64,000 nt of DNA from Idiomarina rhizosphaerae. Lineage in GTDB: Bacteria > Pseudomonadota > Gammaproteobacteria > Enterobacterales > Alteromonadaceae. The stretch spans positions 248,001 through 312,000 of the forward strand of contig NZ_JAMZDE010000006.1 in assembly GCF_024159085.1 (NCBI RefSeq). Reading direction: 5' to 3'. Shown in pieces: positions 36,330-44,909 of this stretch. Position 1 is the stretch's first letter. Every line of letters begins with the position of its first letter. A model generated the notes under the pieces. It saw nothing but the letters and a program-made list of their open reading frames with translations, ran no database searches and had not been told where the DNA came from. Position numbers and translations under genes: made by a program.

Positions 36330-38590
36330 TGAAAGACGAAAGAAAATTAATAATACACAGAAAATGGCGTAAACCCTTTTTCAAACGCCCGGAAGTTATT
36401 CTGGTGCTTATCTATATTGCTGCCGCAATTGCCTGGGAACTAGGCTCGAAAGCGTTAATTCCACAACTACCGCTAGAGGCGAAAACAAAATACGGGCTTA
36501 TGCAGTGGGAGCCGTGGGGGTTCGTTGCGTTATCCGTCATTTTCTTGTTTTTTTATACTCGTATCTGGGTCTTAAGACTCAAAAAATCACGGGAATTACT
36601 ACACAATTACCTTAGCAACAGTCCGACAGTCCATTATGAGCTTAGAGCACTGGAATCGGGTTTTCGTGTGGATTGGGTTAGCCCTAACTGCGAGCGTATT
36701 ATGGGTTACTCACCAGAAGAGGTCATGGCGCCAGGCTGGTGGTTAAGTAACATTCATTCTAATGACGTACAGGTCGCTAAAAAGACCGCTTTACGGGGAC
36801 TTGAAGAAGATCAGTTTGTTTATGAATACCGATTTCGGCATAAACAAGGGCATTTCGTCTGGGTGCGGGACGAACTACGCCGCAGCGGTAAGCGTCCTCT
36901 TCGCTTTCAGGGTTCCTGGACAAATATCTCTGCCGACTACATTGATAATGCCAATATCAATACCGGCAAACTCTCAGAGCACGGGGTATTATCCGGAATA
37001 GCACTACTTGATAACCAGCGCCGGGTCATCGCTGTTGATTCACCTTTTACTGAAATTTCAGGCTTAAGTGAGGCTATTTGTCTTAATTCAAAGCTTGAGG
37101 AATTACTGGCGGCAACCGACATTGATAATGTTGACGGGCACTTCCCTTGTGAACAGAGTATTCTGATTGTTGGACGTAATGCTGAAAAACAACGTTACTC
37201 AGCCATTTTAACCGTCAGAGAAAGTGCCAATGGTTTTCCTGGACAAGCGGCTTACATTGCCACTTTAAGCGATGTCACCCGAATGAAGTTGCAGCAGCGG
37301 CAATTGCAAAAACTGGCCTTTTTTAATGAGTTAACCGGCTTACCTAATCGCAACTCACTTTCTTTAGACTTAGCCCGATTGTTGGATGAGTTACCCAGCG
37401 ATCGGCTGGCCGCCGTAATCGTAATGAACGTTGATCATTTTCATCAGGTGAATGACCGGTATGGTCACCATATTGGCGATAAAATTTTACAGCGCCTGTC
37501 ACAGAGACTAAAGGATGCAATTCCTTTTGGCACCAAGCTTTATAACCTGGGCGGTGATGAATTTGCTGTCGTTTTGAACCATATTGTTGAATACATTGAT
37601 ATTCAGAACATCATTTTGCAAATTCAGGCCGCGTACGAGCCTCCATTCTTATTGTCCGGCAGCGAGCGACAAGTGCAACTGGCTGCCAGTATTGGCGCCA
37701 GTGTCTACCCACTTGACGGTTACGATGCCGAAAAGCTTCTGGCTCAGGCCAATTTAGCCATGAACTCAGCTAAAGACGAACATAATGAAAGCAACACTTA
37801 CTTTAAACAGGAACTGGAAACTCGCTCTTACGATGAAATTCAATTAGAAGAAGACGTCCGCAGTGTGTTGCAAACCGAGCAAATGCAGCTGGTGTATCAA
37901 CCCGTGCTTAACATGCAACAGCAGATGGTCGGCGTTGAGGCTCTGCTGCGCTGGGAGCACCCCGATCTTGGTACATTGAAACCCGACCAGTTCCTGCCGC
38001 AATTTGATGCCAATGGCATGCTGGACACTCTTGGAGTCTGGGTAGTCGAACACGTTATAGCGCAAGTTGATCAATGGCAGCAGCAAGACATTGTTCCCGG
38101 AAAAATTGCCATTAATCTGGCAACAGAGCAAATTTCACAGCAGCTTTATCAGACGGTGAGCCGGTTCATTCAGCACAATCCCAAACTGGCTAAAGAACTT
38201 GAGTTTGATTTAAGCGAAAGTAGTTTAAACGAACCGCTGCCGCACACTCTGGAAATTATTGAACAGTTGCATCAACTCGGTATAACTCTGGTGATTGACC
38301 GCTTCGGTAAAGGTATTGCCAGTATGCTGCATTTGAAAACCATGCCGGTGAGTAAAATTAAAATAGAAAGAGAGTTTATTCGCGATCTTGATACTAACGA
38401 GCGCTCACGCAATTTGGTGCGTGCGGTTATTCGCATGACTTCTGAGCTGGGACTGGAAGTACAAGCGGTTGGCGTAGAAAACCAGGCCCAGTTAGGTATA
38501 CTCGCCGAATTTGGCTGCCAATACTGGCAGGGTGAGCTTTACAAGTTACCGCAAACCGCCGACACCGTATTTACTCAGGACACTAACTAG
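36329..38590 (+). CDS. PAS-GGDEF-EAL protein, probable diguanylate cyclase with impaired EAL
   Basis: 753 residues: two N-terminal helices (about 24-42 and 66-85), a PAS_3-type domain (about 105-205, WVSPNCERIMGYSPEEVMAPGWW...FVWVRDELR), a second PAS-like stretch (about 215-310), GGDEF (about 325-485) and EAL (about 510-745). GGDEF is intact (408-412). EAL keeps EALLRW (E537), the asparagine and ES glutamate, but DDFGTG is DRFGKG (D657-R658) and the catalytic AEGVE glutamate is V714 (AVGVEN). So synthesis of cyclic di-GMP is plausible, hydrolysis is not. It is coupled to the degenerate EAL gene upstream and overlaps the convergent ChaC-like gene by 8 bases. Confidence 0.87.
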   Translation: MKDERKLIIHRKWRKPFFKRPEVILVLIYIAAAIAWELGSKALIPQLPLEAKTKYGLMQWEPWGFVALSVIFLFFYTRIWVLRLKKSRELLHNYLSNSPTVHYELRALESGFRVDWVSPNCERIMGYSPEEVMAPGWWLSNIHSNDVQVAKKTALRGLEEDQFVYEYRFRHKQGHFVWVRDELRRSGKRPLRFQGSWTNISADYIDNANINTGKLSEHGVLSGIALLDNQRRVIAVDSPFTEISGLSEAICLNSKLEELLAATDIDNVDGHFPCEQSILIVGRNAEKQRYSAILTVRESANGFPGQAAYIATLSDVTRMKLQQRQLQKLAFFNELTGLPNRNSLSLDLARLLDELPSDRLAAVIVMNVDHFHQVNDRYGHHIGDKILQRLSQRLKDAIPFGTKLYNLGGDEFAVVLNHIVEYIDIQNIILQIQAAYEPPFLLSGSERQVQLAASIGASVYPLDGYDAEKLLAQANLAMNSAKDEHNESNTYFKQELETRSYDEIQLEEDVRSVLQTEQMQLVYQPVLNMQQQMVGVEALLRWEHPDLGTLKPDQFLPQFDANGMLDTLGVWVVEHVIAQVDQWQQQDIVPGKIAINLATEQISQQLYQTVSRFIQHNPKLAKELEFDLSESSLNEPLPHTLEIIEQLHQLGITLVIDRFGKGIASMLHLKTMPVSKIKIEREFIRDLDTNERSRNLVRAVIRMTSELGLEVQAVGVENQAQLGILAEFGCQYWQGELYKLPQTADTVFTQDTN

Positions 38591-39152
38591 CCCGGTCTGC
38601 CATTAAGGCCTCATAAACCTGAGTAATATGAGGGTCGTTGACGCCCAGTTGCTGTAGCGCCAGCTGTAACTTGACCAGGTATTCGGCATTGGGTCCGCTG
38701 GGACCGGACGAACGAGCGATATGTCTGGCAATTTCCGACGCCGGAGCCTCGCCAAGAAACGCTTCGTTGTCTTTTGTTGCAATATAAACAAGGCCTTCTT
38801 GTTGGCTGCCGTCACGAAAGCTCATAGGCGTGGTGAACCTTAAATAGCCGTTTTTCTCACGATGATCTAAATGCCCGAACACATCGGGTGAGACTTTGTA
38901 GGCCATTCCCGTGCACTCTTCACCCGGAGTTTCTGTTAAAGTCAGTACCCTGCCCGGAGCTTCGGGTGTACCCCGATGGTCGTGCGACCCTTGCCAGAAA
39001 CGTCGTGACCATCCTTGTATTGAGGCAGCCGCCCGTTCCAGATACGGAAAGTCGACTTTATAAATCAGTGAGCCATAACCAAACAACCAGACGGCCTCCA
39101 GCCCACTTAAGTCCTGCCGCTCTTTATTCATTGCAATGGTATCGTGTGACAT
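38583..39152 (-). CDS. ChaC-like gamma-glutamylcyclotransferase
   Basis: Predicted to cleave gamma-glutamyl peptides such as glutathione to 5-oxoproline. The product has VWLFGYGSLIYK (the substrate-binding loop), FWQGSHDHRGTPEAPGRVLTL and the catalytic glutamate in HLDHREKNGY. I chose ATG 39,152, which has GAGG 9 bases upstream, over a TTG at 39,167; the product is then 189 residues. The REP-like cluster lies just upstream (39,193-39,279), between this gene and the chemoreceptor, so its promoter must sit in or beside the repeat. Confidence 0.85.
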   Translation of the reverse strand: MSHDTIAMNKERQDLSGLEAVWLFGYGSLIYKVDFPYLERAAASIQGWSRRFWQGSHDHRGTPEAPGRVLTLTETPGEECTGMAYKVSPDVFGHLDHREKNGYLRFTTPMSFRDGSQQEGLVYIATKDNEAFLGEAPASEIARHIARSSGPSGPNAEYLVKLQLALQQLGVNDPHITQVYEALMADRAS

Positions 39153-39192
39153 ACTGCTCTGCCTCAATGTCGCCTGACTATCTAAAGGGGGC

Positions 39193-39279
39193 GTAGCCTG
39201 ACGTTTACGTCAGGATAGATATTTCACCTGACATAAATGTCAGCCTACATGCGCTCACCTGACATGAATGTCAGGCTAC
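39193..39279. repeat. REP-like palindrome cluster (copies B and C)
   Basis: Three palindromes: CCTGACGTTTACGTCAGG (39,197-39,214), CCTGACATAAATGTCAG (39,227-39,243) and CCTGACATGAATGTCAGG (39,258-39,275). The first two form the same dimer as at 1150-1205, with a 12-base spacer, GTAG on the left (39,193-39,196) and CTAC on the right (39,245-39,248). The third is a single unit whose CTAC (39,276-39,279) reads GTAG on the minus strand and supplies the TAG stop of the chemoreceptor gene. In the first unit, base changes on the two arms (CATTTATG to CGTTTACG) are compensating, so pairing has been kept. Confidence 0.85.
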
Positions 39280-40829
39280 AGCGGCTTATAGCCGATACGG
39301 AAGCCGCCCCAATGTTTTCCATTTACATAAACGGGTACCGATAAGTCGTGCATAACCTCGCCGGTATCGCGCTTATAGGTCTGTAACAATAACGTTTGCG
39401 TGTGAGCTCCGCAACGTGCCCCGGTTTTGTCATTAAATAGCCGACGCGAACGGTTGCCGACCAGGTCTTTCTTCGGGTCACCTGTTAACGGTTTATTAAA
39501 CGCATCGTTGTGCCGCGCCACATAGCCTTTCGGATCAGTGGCAATAGCGTAAATAATGTGTTCATGCCGCTTCAGAGTTGGCTCCTGAATAGCAGGCAAT
39601 ATACTCTCGAAAAACTCCGTGTAAGGTGTCTTGTATTTTACCGGCTCGGTTCCTGGAACCGCTTGGTAATCTCGCGAAAACAGTTGTTCTGACGTCAGCT
39701 CGCCTTGCTCAATAGCCTGCTCTAAACGTTGCCCAATTTGTTCAGCGGCGTCGGTTGCGGCCTGGTAAATCATTCTATGTTCAGCGTCGGCATCATTTTC
39801 AACCAGGTGTGCGAATAATTGCTCCGACTGCAATTCCAGTTGCTCGGCCTGCCCACTTACGTCATCCAGTTGCTGGTACTGTTCAGATAAGTCTGAGTTT
39901 ACAGAATGCAGAAGCTCGCCGTTGCGGGAGAGATCTTCTGCGTTCTCACCCATTAACCCGGTAATTTTCTGCAATTGCTGCTCCACCGTTTCAGCTTGTT
40001 CTACAATACTGGCCAACTGTTCAACAATGCCCTCGGTTGTTTCCGACTGCTGTTCAATGTGCTTTGACAGCTGCTCAATATTATTGACCGCAACCGTGGT
40101 TTCATTATGAATCGCTTCTACCAAATTACTCACTTCTACGGTTGCATCCGAAGTTCGCCCGGCAAGCGTTCTGACTTCATCGGCTACGACCGCAAAGCCA
40201 CGACCATGTTCACCGGCGCGCGCCGACTCTATTGATGCATTCAGCGCCAGCAAGTTGGTTTGTTCAGCGATGCTGTCAATAACCTGAGTCACTTTACGAA
40301 TATCATCGGCTTTAGCCTGCAGTCCTCTGACCGCTTCAGCACTTTCGCGGCTGTCCGCCACTACCAGAGCTATTTTTTGAGTGAGCTGCTTTATTCTTTC
40401 GCGGCCTTCGTGGCTTATCTGCTTGGTTTGCTCTGCCGCAACAGCCACTTCCGATGAAAAGCTTTCTATTTCCTTCGCCCGCTCACTAACCCTTGACGAG
40501 TTATCAACACTCTCTTTCAGGCGCTCGACAATATCCGCTAAAACGGTTTTAAACCGGCTTATCGCAAAACTAAGCTCCGCGGTCGCTATCGCATTTTTAC
40601 CTGAGTTTTCGGCCAACTGATCCGTGCCGTCACCCTCAAGGGGCTCTTCATCACCCACCATTCCAGCAGAGTTAAAATAGCGGGCATAAAACCAGCTCAA
40701 GCCAATGAATAATAGGCTTTGCAGACATAACTGCAGCCACAGCCAGGGCACAAAAGAAAGGACAAGAACACCGGCGGCTATCGCCAAAGCCGTTATTAAC
40801 AAAGGAGGTTTCACATCAACTGTGGACAT
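39276..40829 (-). CDS. Methyl-accepting chemotaxis protein with C-terminal sensor domain
   Basis: 517 residues. Two closely spaced N-terminal helices (10-27 and 29-47) leave almost no periplasmic domain. The signalling hairpin is typical ([43 protein letters not shown]). After the coiled coil, the last ~120 residues ([12 protein letters not shown]...[17 protein letters not shown]...[16 protein letters not shown]...[17 protein letters not shown]) form a Cache/PAS-like sensor at the C-terminus, in the cytoplasm by topology. It therefore probably senses an internal signal. Its TAG stop is provided by a REP-like unit. Confidence 0.9.
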   Translation of the reverse strand: MSTVDVKPPLLITALAIAAGVLVLSFVPWLWLQLCLQSLLFIGLSWFYARYFNSAGMVGDEEPLEGDGTDQLAENSGKNAIATAELSFAISRFKTVLADIVERLKESVDNSSRVSERAKEIESFSSEVAVAAEQTKQISHEGRERIKQLTQKIALVVADSRESAEAVRGLQAKADDIRKVTQVIDSIAEQTNLLALNASIESARAGEHGRGFAVVADEVRTLAGRTSDATVEVSNLVEAIHNETTVAVNNIEQLSKHIEQQSETTEGIVEQLASIVEQAETVEQQLQKITGLMGENAEDLSRNGELLHSVNSDLSEQYQQLDDVSGQAEQLELQSEQLFAHLVENDADAEHRMIYQAATDAAEQIGQRLEQAIEQGELTSEQLFSRDYQAVPGTEPVKYKTPYTEFFESILPAIQEPTLKRHEHIIYAIATDPKGYVARHNDAFNKPLTGDPKKDLVGNRSRRLFNDKTGARCGAHTQTLLLQTYKRDTGEVMHDLSVPVYVNGKHWGGFRIGYKPL

Positions 40830-40870
40830 TTATTTGCTTCCATAAGGCGTAAAAAACGCAACGTACCATG

Positions 40871-40966
40871 TATAATTATCGAACAGTTTCTATGAAACTT
40901 TATGGTGCTGCACTACGACCTTGGTAGCAGGTGCAGACGGGCAAAGCACCCGCCTGCGGTTTTTAA
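40871..40966 (+). ncRNA. Candidate small RNA with its own promoter and terminator
   Basis: A perfect TATAAT (40,871-40,876) is followed by AGTTTC-tat-GAAACT (hairpin, about 40,885-40,899) and then a second hairpin GCAGaCGGG/CCCGcCTGC (40,933-40,941 with 40,949-40,957) closed by CGG and five T (40,960-40,964). The structure and U-tract point plus-strand, but no plus-strand gene lies upstream, so a transcript of about 80 bases is implied. No good -35 is visible, and the element could instead serve the two minus-strand genes around it. Confidence 0.35.
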
Positions 40967-40975
40967 GGTTGGAAA

Positions 40976-42913
40976 TTAACGATCTTTGTCGGTATCAGAG
41001 TCGTTGTCTGAGCCCAATTCTTCCTGCTGACGAAGGTAACCAGCGGCCTCTTCATCAGAAGTCTTCGACTGCGATTGCTGCAATCTGTCCTGGTCTGTTG
41101 GAATGGCGCGGGTCTGCTCATTTAACTGATGTATCTGTGAGGCATTGCCCAAATCGCGATTACTGGTTATAGAAGCAATAGACTCGCGGTCTTTCAGGAA
41201 GTCGATAACATCCTTACGGATAGACGCCATTTCGTCATCCGATTTATGCATTTCCAGAATATGTCGCGGATGCTCCAGATTTTTCATTCCGGTTGCAGCG
41301 AAAGTGGTCGACACAATACGTGACACGATAACCCAAGGCGTAATACTACTGCGAACCAGCGTATTCTCTGAGCGAGTACTGTCGTGAATACCGGTACCGG
41401 TTGAAATTTTAGACTCAGTAAAGGTTCCTTCGCACTTAAAGTAAATAAGCATGGATTCAAACTGAATTTCCGCATAAAACAGATGCGCGATATTAGCGGC
41501 TAAACCCGCAAATGCCCGCAGGACATAGCCAATAAGATAAAAATGAGCGGCAGTCATGACTCCGCCTGCTAAGGTCATTAAGTCGCTATAGGGAGTCTCT
41601 TCAGTCAGCCTATAGTTCATGCTATCAAGAAGTTTGACCACATCGACTGCTGCATAGGCTAAGAAAAACGTAAAAACCACACCGATAATGAACAAGCTAT
41701 TACCCAGCAACAAGCTGACCAAACGCGACTTATCAAATAACCCGCCCAGTCCCATAGGTTTTACCTGAGGCTGAATTTCCTGAATCATCTCGCCGCTAAA
41801 GGCGCCTTTGCCGTCAACGTGTTCCTGCAAGTTAGGGTCGAGTTCACGATACACCCGGTTTGGCACTTCGCGATAACGGCGGTTTGCCATTACCAGGTTG
41901 TCGAGGTTAATAAAAATCTCTTTAGGGTGCACCGACTCCTGCCAGTTTTCCCGTAATTCAGAGACTTCAGAAACCGGATTCGCATGGGCTAAACGTCTTT
42001 TCAGCAACACCACAGTGACAGCCGTGCAAACTAAAGCGCCAACAAAAATGCCAAATAAGTACCAACCGGCATGAAAGTCCGGCAAAGCCGCATAATATTG
42101 CTCAACCGTTGCCGCCGTTACGTCTGTTGCAGCCATCCACCAGCTCACTACCAGCCCTACCACAACAGGCAACAACAAGGCGAAGGCAATAATTTTGACC
42201 AAATCGCCACTGCCCATAGAGTCAATAGTCTGCTCTGCCCCACGGGATATCGCCTTACCCGCGGCCTTCCATACGTGCATGATGTAAAGCGTCAGTAAAA
42301 CAGTGTAGACAGGGAAAGCCAGCACGCCTGCGTCTCCGGCAAAACCAGCCAGGGACACAAAGGCAGCAAAGCCAAACGCAACCATTGCCGTAAGAGTACG
42401 CACCCAGGCACCTAATAAGCGTTGCGCCATATTACGAATGGGGTAAGGCATAAACAGTAATTTGGGAAATACCGTGTGAGCTATTCGCGCCAGTAAGCCT
42501 TTGGGTTCAATAAAGGTGCTGTTTTTGCGGCCCATAAGCATCTCTTCCAGAGCCTGATCGTTATAAGCAACATAACGCGACTCTTCCTGCGCAGTACTGC
42601 GCTCAGACTTACTAAAGTTAGGAGCCAGTGATGTAGGGTGATTACGGCCAACAAAGTAGCGCAGCATTGCCATAATGCCGCCGCTAAGTACCTTAATGCC
42701 TACGGCCAGAAGTGAAATACCAAAAATAGCCAGTACCCAACCCATAATCGGGTCTTGCTTTACAGAGCCTGCTCCGGCTACCAGCAAATAAACGCCAAAC
42801 AGCGATTGCACAACCCCACGAATACTCGTTACCAAGCCTTCGGTTTTAAACGGGTTTTTTAACCCAAGATCAATCGAACCGTAATCAAACGCCACCGGAT
42901 TTCCCCTACTCAA
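40976..42913 (-). CDS. Large polytopic membrane protein of unknown function
   Basis: I do not recognise this 645-residue protein. Hydrophobic segments lie at about 30-50, 56-82, 165-212, 235-260, 285-310, 410-440 and 465-495, with a cytoplasm-like charged stretch (about 315-400, VSEVSELRENWQESVHPKEIFINLDNLVMANRRYREVPNRVYRELDPN) and a hydrophilic C-terminus rich in Asp, Ser and Gln (last ~100). No catalytic motif is evident. It stands alone between the chemoreceptor gene and the divergent DUF962 gene. Codon use looks like that of its neighbours, so there is no sign of recent transfer. Confidence 0.6.
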   Translation of the reverse strand: MSRGNPVAFDYGSIDLGLKNPFKTEGLVTSIRGVVQSLFGVYLLVAGAGSVKQDPIMGWVLAIFGISLLAVGIKVLSGGIMAMLRYFVGRNHPTSLAPNFSKSERSTAQEESRYVAYNDQALEEMLMGRKNSTFIEPKGLLARIAHTVFPKLLFMPYPIRNMAQRLLGAWVRTLTAMVAFGFAAFVSLAGFAGDAGVLAFPVYTVLLTLYIMHVWKAAGKAISRGAEQTIDSMGSGDLVKIIAFALLLPVVVGLVVSWWMAATDVTAATVEQYYAALPDFHAGWYLFGIFVGALVCTAVTVVLLKRRLAHANPVSEVSELRENWQESVHPKEIFINLDNLVMANRRYREVPNRVYRELDPNLQEHVDGKGAFSGEMIQEIQPQVKPMGLGGLFDKSRLVSLLLGNSLFIIGVVFTFFLAYAAVDVVKLLDSMNYRLTEETPYSDLMTLAGGVMTAAHFYLIGYVLRAFAGLAANIAHLFYAEIQFESMLIYFKCEGTFTESKISTGTGIHDSTRSENTLVRSSITPWVIVSRIVSTTFAATGMKNLEHPRHILEMHKSDDEMASIRKDVIDFLKDRESIASITSNRDLGNASQIHQLNEQTRAIPTDQDRLQQSQSKTSDEEAAGYLRQQEELGSDNDSDTDKDR

Positions 42914-43061
42914 TGCCTGCTTAAAATAAAGGCATTAGGTTAGCGGTAAGTTAACTACTGAGCAATAGAAAAATAAAAGCCTGAAAGCATTGAGCTCCAT
43001 TGACATCAAGCCATGTGCGTAGCAATCTAAGCCTCTATTTTACTACCAAGCGGCACAGACT

Positions 43062-43550
43062 ATGAAAACCATCGTTGATCACCTGGCACAGTATGCGGCT
43101 TATCACCGGAACCGTAAGAATGTAATGACTCATCTTGTCGGTATTCCGCTGATTGTTGTCGGCATCATTAGTTTATTATCTCGGCCTGCGCTACCCTTGG
43201 ACTACTTTTTGATTACCCCTGCCAACTTAGTTGTTCTGGCGGCGGTTATTTTTTACATCCGCCTGGATATCAAACTCGGTTTACTCATGACTATTTTGCT
43301 ATGGCTGTCGCTATCAGTCGGGCGTGACATAGCCGCATTACCAACCAGCTTATGGCTTAGCTGGAGCATTGGTCTGTTTGTTGTCGGCTGGGTATTTCAA
43401 TTTGTCGGCCATTATTTTGAAGGCCGCAAACCGGCTTTTGTTGATGATATTATGGGCTTAGCAATTGGCCCCCTATTCGTCGTAGCAGAGGTCGTATTTA
43501 TGTTGGGCTTTAGAAAGGACTTAAAAGCAGCGGTGGAACAAAAATTATGA
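43062..43550 (+). CDS. DUF962 / Mpo1-like membrane protein
   Basis: 162 residues with about four helices. The opening AAYHRNRKNVMTHLVGIPLIVVG and the later WVFQFVGHYFEGRKPAFVDD contain the conserved histidines of the DUF962 family. The yeast homologue Mpo1 is an Fe-dependent dioxygenase that alpha-oxidises 2-hydroxy fatty acids; the bacterial role is untested. A TTGACA (43,000-43,005) precedes the gene without a clear -10. The ATG of the MscS-type gene overlaps its stop (ATGA). Confidence 0.85.
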   Translation: MKTIVDHLAQYAAYHRNRKNVMTHLVGIPLIVVGIISLLSRPALPLDYFLITPANLVVLAAVIFYIRLDIKLGLLMTILLWLSLSVGRDIAALPTSLWLSWSIGLFVVGWVFQFVGHYFEGRKPAFVDDIMGLAIGPLFVVAEVVFMLGFRKDLKAAVEQKL

Positions 43551-44818
43551 TGGAACTGGATTACCCGCAGTGGTTTCATGATTGGGCAGCAACCCAACCC
43601 TGGGCCTACACAATTGGAGCCTGTTTTTTCCTTGTTATAGCGGTTTGGTTGTCTCAGCTTGTAACCAAACACGTTTTACTGCGCGGTATTTCCCGTCTGC
43701 TGTCTCAAACCCAGCTAGGCAGTGACCCGGGCATCGGCATTCGCGTTATTGTCAGCCGCCTGGCTCAGGTTGTTCCTGCGTTAGTGTTGTCCGGCGGTAT
43801 TTATCTGGTGCCGGACTTACCGGAAACGGCCACCACCATCATACGTAACATCAGTATTGCTTACCTTATACTAACTCTTGCGCGTTCGTTCAGCGCGGCC
43901 ATGACCAGCGTTAACGAAATATACACCCGGCAGCCTGACGCGCATACAAAACCAATAAAGGGTTATCTGCAAATTGCGAAAATAGTCGTCTATGTAGTGG
44001 CGACTATTCTCATTATTGCCTCACTGCTGGACCGCTCTCCGGTTATTCTGCTGTCAGGAATTGGCGCCATGGGTGCGGTTGCCATGTTGGTATTTCAGGA
44101 CACCATTTTGTCACTGGTCGCCAGTATTCAGCTCTCATCTAATGACATGCTTCGTGTAGGCGACTGGATTGAAATGCCCCAGTTAAACGCTGACGGCGAT
44201 GTCATTGATGTGGCACTGCATACGGTTCGGGTACAAAACTGGGATAAAACCATTACCAACATTCCCACCAAGCGCCTTATTTCCGAGTCGTTTAAAAACT
44301 GGCGAGGCATGCAGGAAAGCGGTGGACGCCGTATAAAACGAGCTTTATACATTGATCAGAACAGTATTCACTTTTTGTCCGCAGAGCAAAAGAAAAAGCT
44401 AAAACGGTTTTCGTTGCTTAGCGAATATCTGGAGCAAAAAGAAAAAGACATATCGGAATGGAATGCAGGGCTGGAGAAAAAAGGTTTCGACCCTATAAAT
44501 GGGCGTCAGGTAACGAATATTGGCACCTTTCGCGCATACATAAAGCAGTATTTAATGCACAGACCGGACGTACATCAGGGAATGACACTCATGGTTCGCC
44601 AGTTAAACCCCGGGCCTCAGGGGTTGCCCATTGAAGTGTACTGTTTTAGTAACGATACCGCCTGGGAAATCTACGAAGGTATTCAGTCCGACATTTTTGA
44701 TCACTTGTTTGCCATACTGCCACAATTTGACTTACAGGTTTTTCAGGAAACCTCTGGCCAGGACGTTCGTTCAGCGGTACAAGCGCTTGAGATTAAACCA
44801 AGAAGTGATGATGAATAA
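43547..44818 (+). CDS. Mechanosensitive ion channel, MscS family (YbdG-like)
   Basis: 423 residues: about five N-terminal helices, the pore-lining helix region SGIGAMGAVAMLVFQDTILSLVASIQLSSNDMLRVGDWIEMP and the soluble MscS beta/alpha domain (VQNWDKTITNIPTKRLISESFKNWRGMQESGGRRIKRALYID). Length and the C-terminal extension fit the YbdG/YnaI-type group rather than the short MscS. It protects against hypo-osmotic shock, fitting a marine bacterium. It is translationally coupled to DUF962. Confidence 0.88.
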   Translation: MMELDYPQWFHDWAATQPWAYTIGACFFLVIAVWLSQLVTKHVLLRGISRLLSQTQLGSDPGIGIRVIVSRLAQVVPALVLSGGIYLVPDLPETATTIIRNISIAYLILTLARSFSAAMTSVNEIYTRQPDAHTKPIKGYLQIAKIVVYVVATILIIASLLDRSPVILLSGIGAMGAVAMLVFQDTILSLVASIQLSSNDMLRVGDWIEMPQLNADGDVIDVALHTVRVQNWDKTITNIPTKRLISESFKNWRGMQESGGRRIKRALYIDQNSIHFLSAEQKKKLKRFSLLSEYLEQKEKDISEWNAGLEKKGFDPINGRQVTNIGTFRAYIKQYLMHRPDVHQGMTLMVRQLNPGPQGLPIEVYCFSNDTAWEIYEGIQSDIFDHLFAILPQFDLQVFQETSGQDVRSAVQALEIKPRSDDE

Positions 44819-44909
44819 GTTAAGACTGAACTAACACTTTACTGTCATTAAGTCTTCATGTTTGCGGAGTAATTTCTTTTACTCTGGGAAAAATGCATGG
44901 AGTAAAACA

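Noticed and set aside
39510-40620. Several plus-strand frames across the chemoreceptor gene
   Set aside because: Shadows of a strongly coded minus-strand gene; composition is Ser/Cys-rich and unstructured.
43000-43028. Promoter of the DUF962 gene from TTGACA at 43,000
   Set aside because: The -35 is perfect but the region 17 bases on (CAATCT) is a poor -10, so it was not listed.
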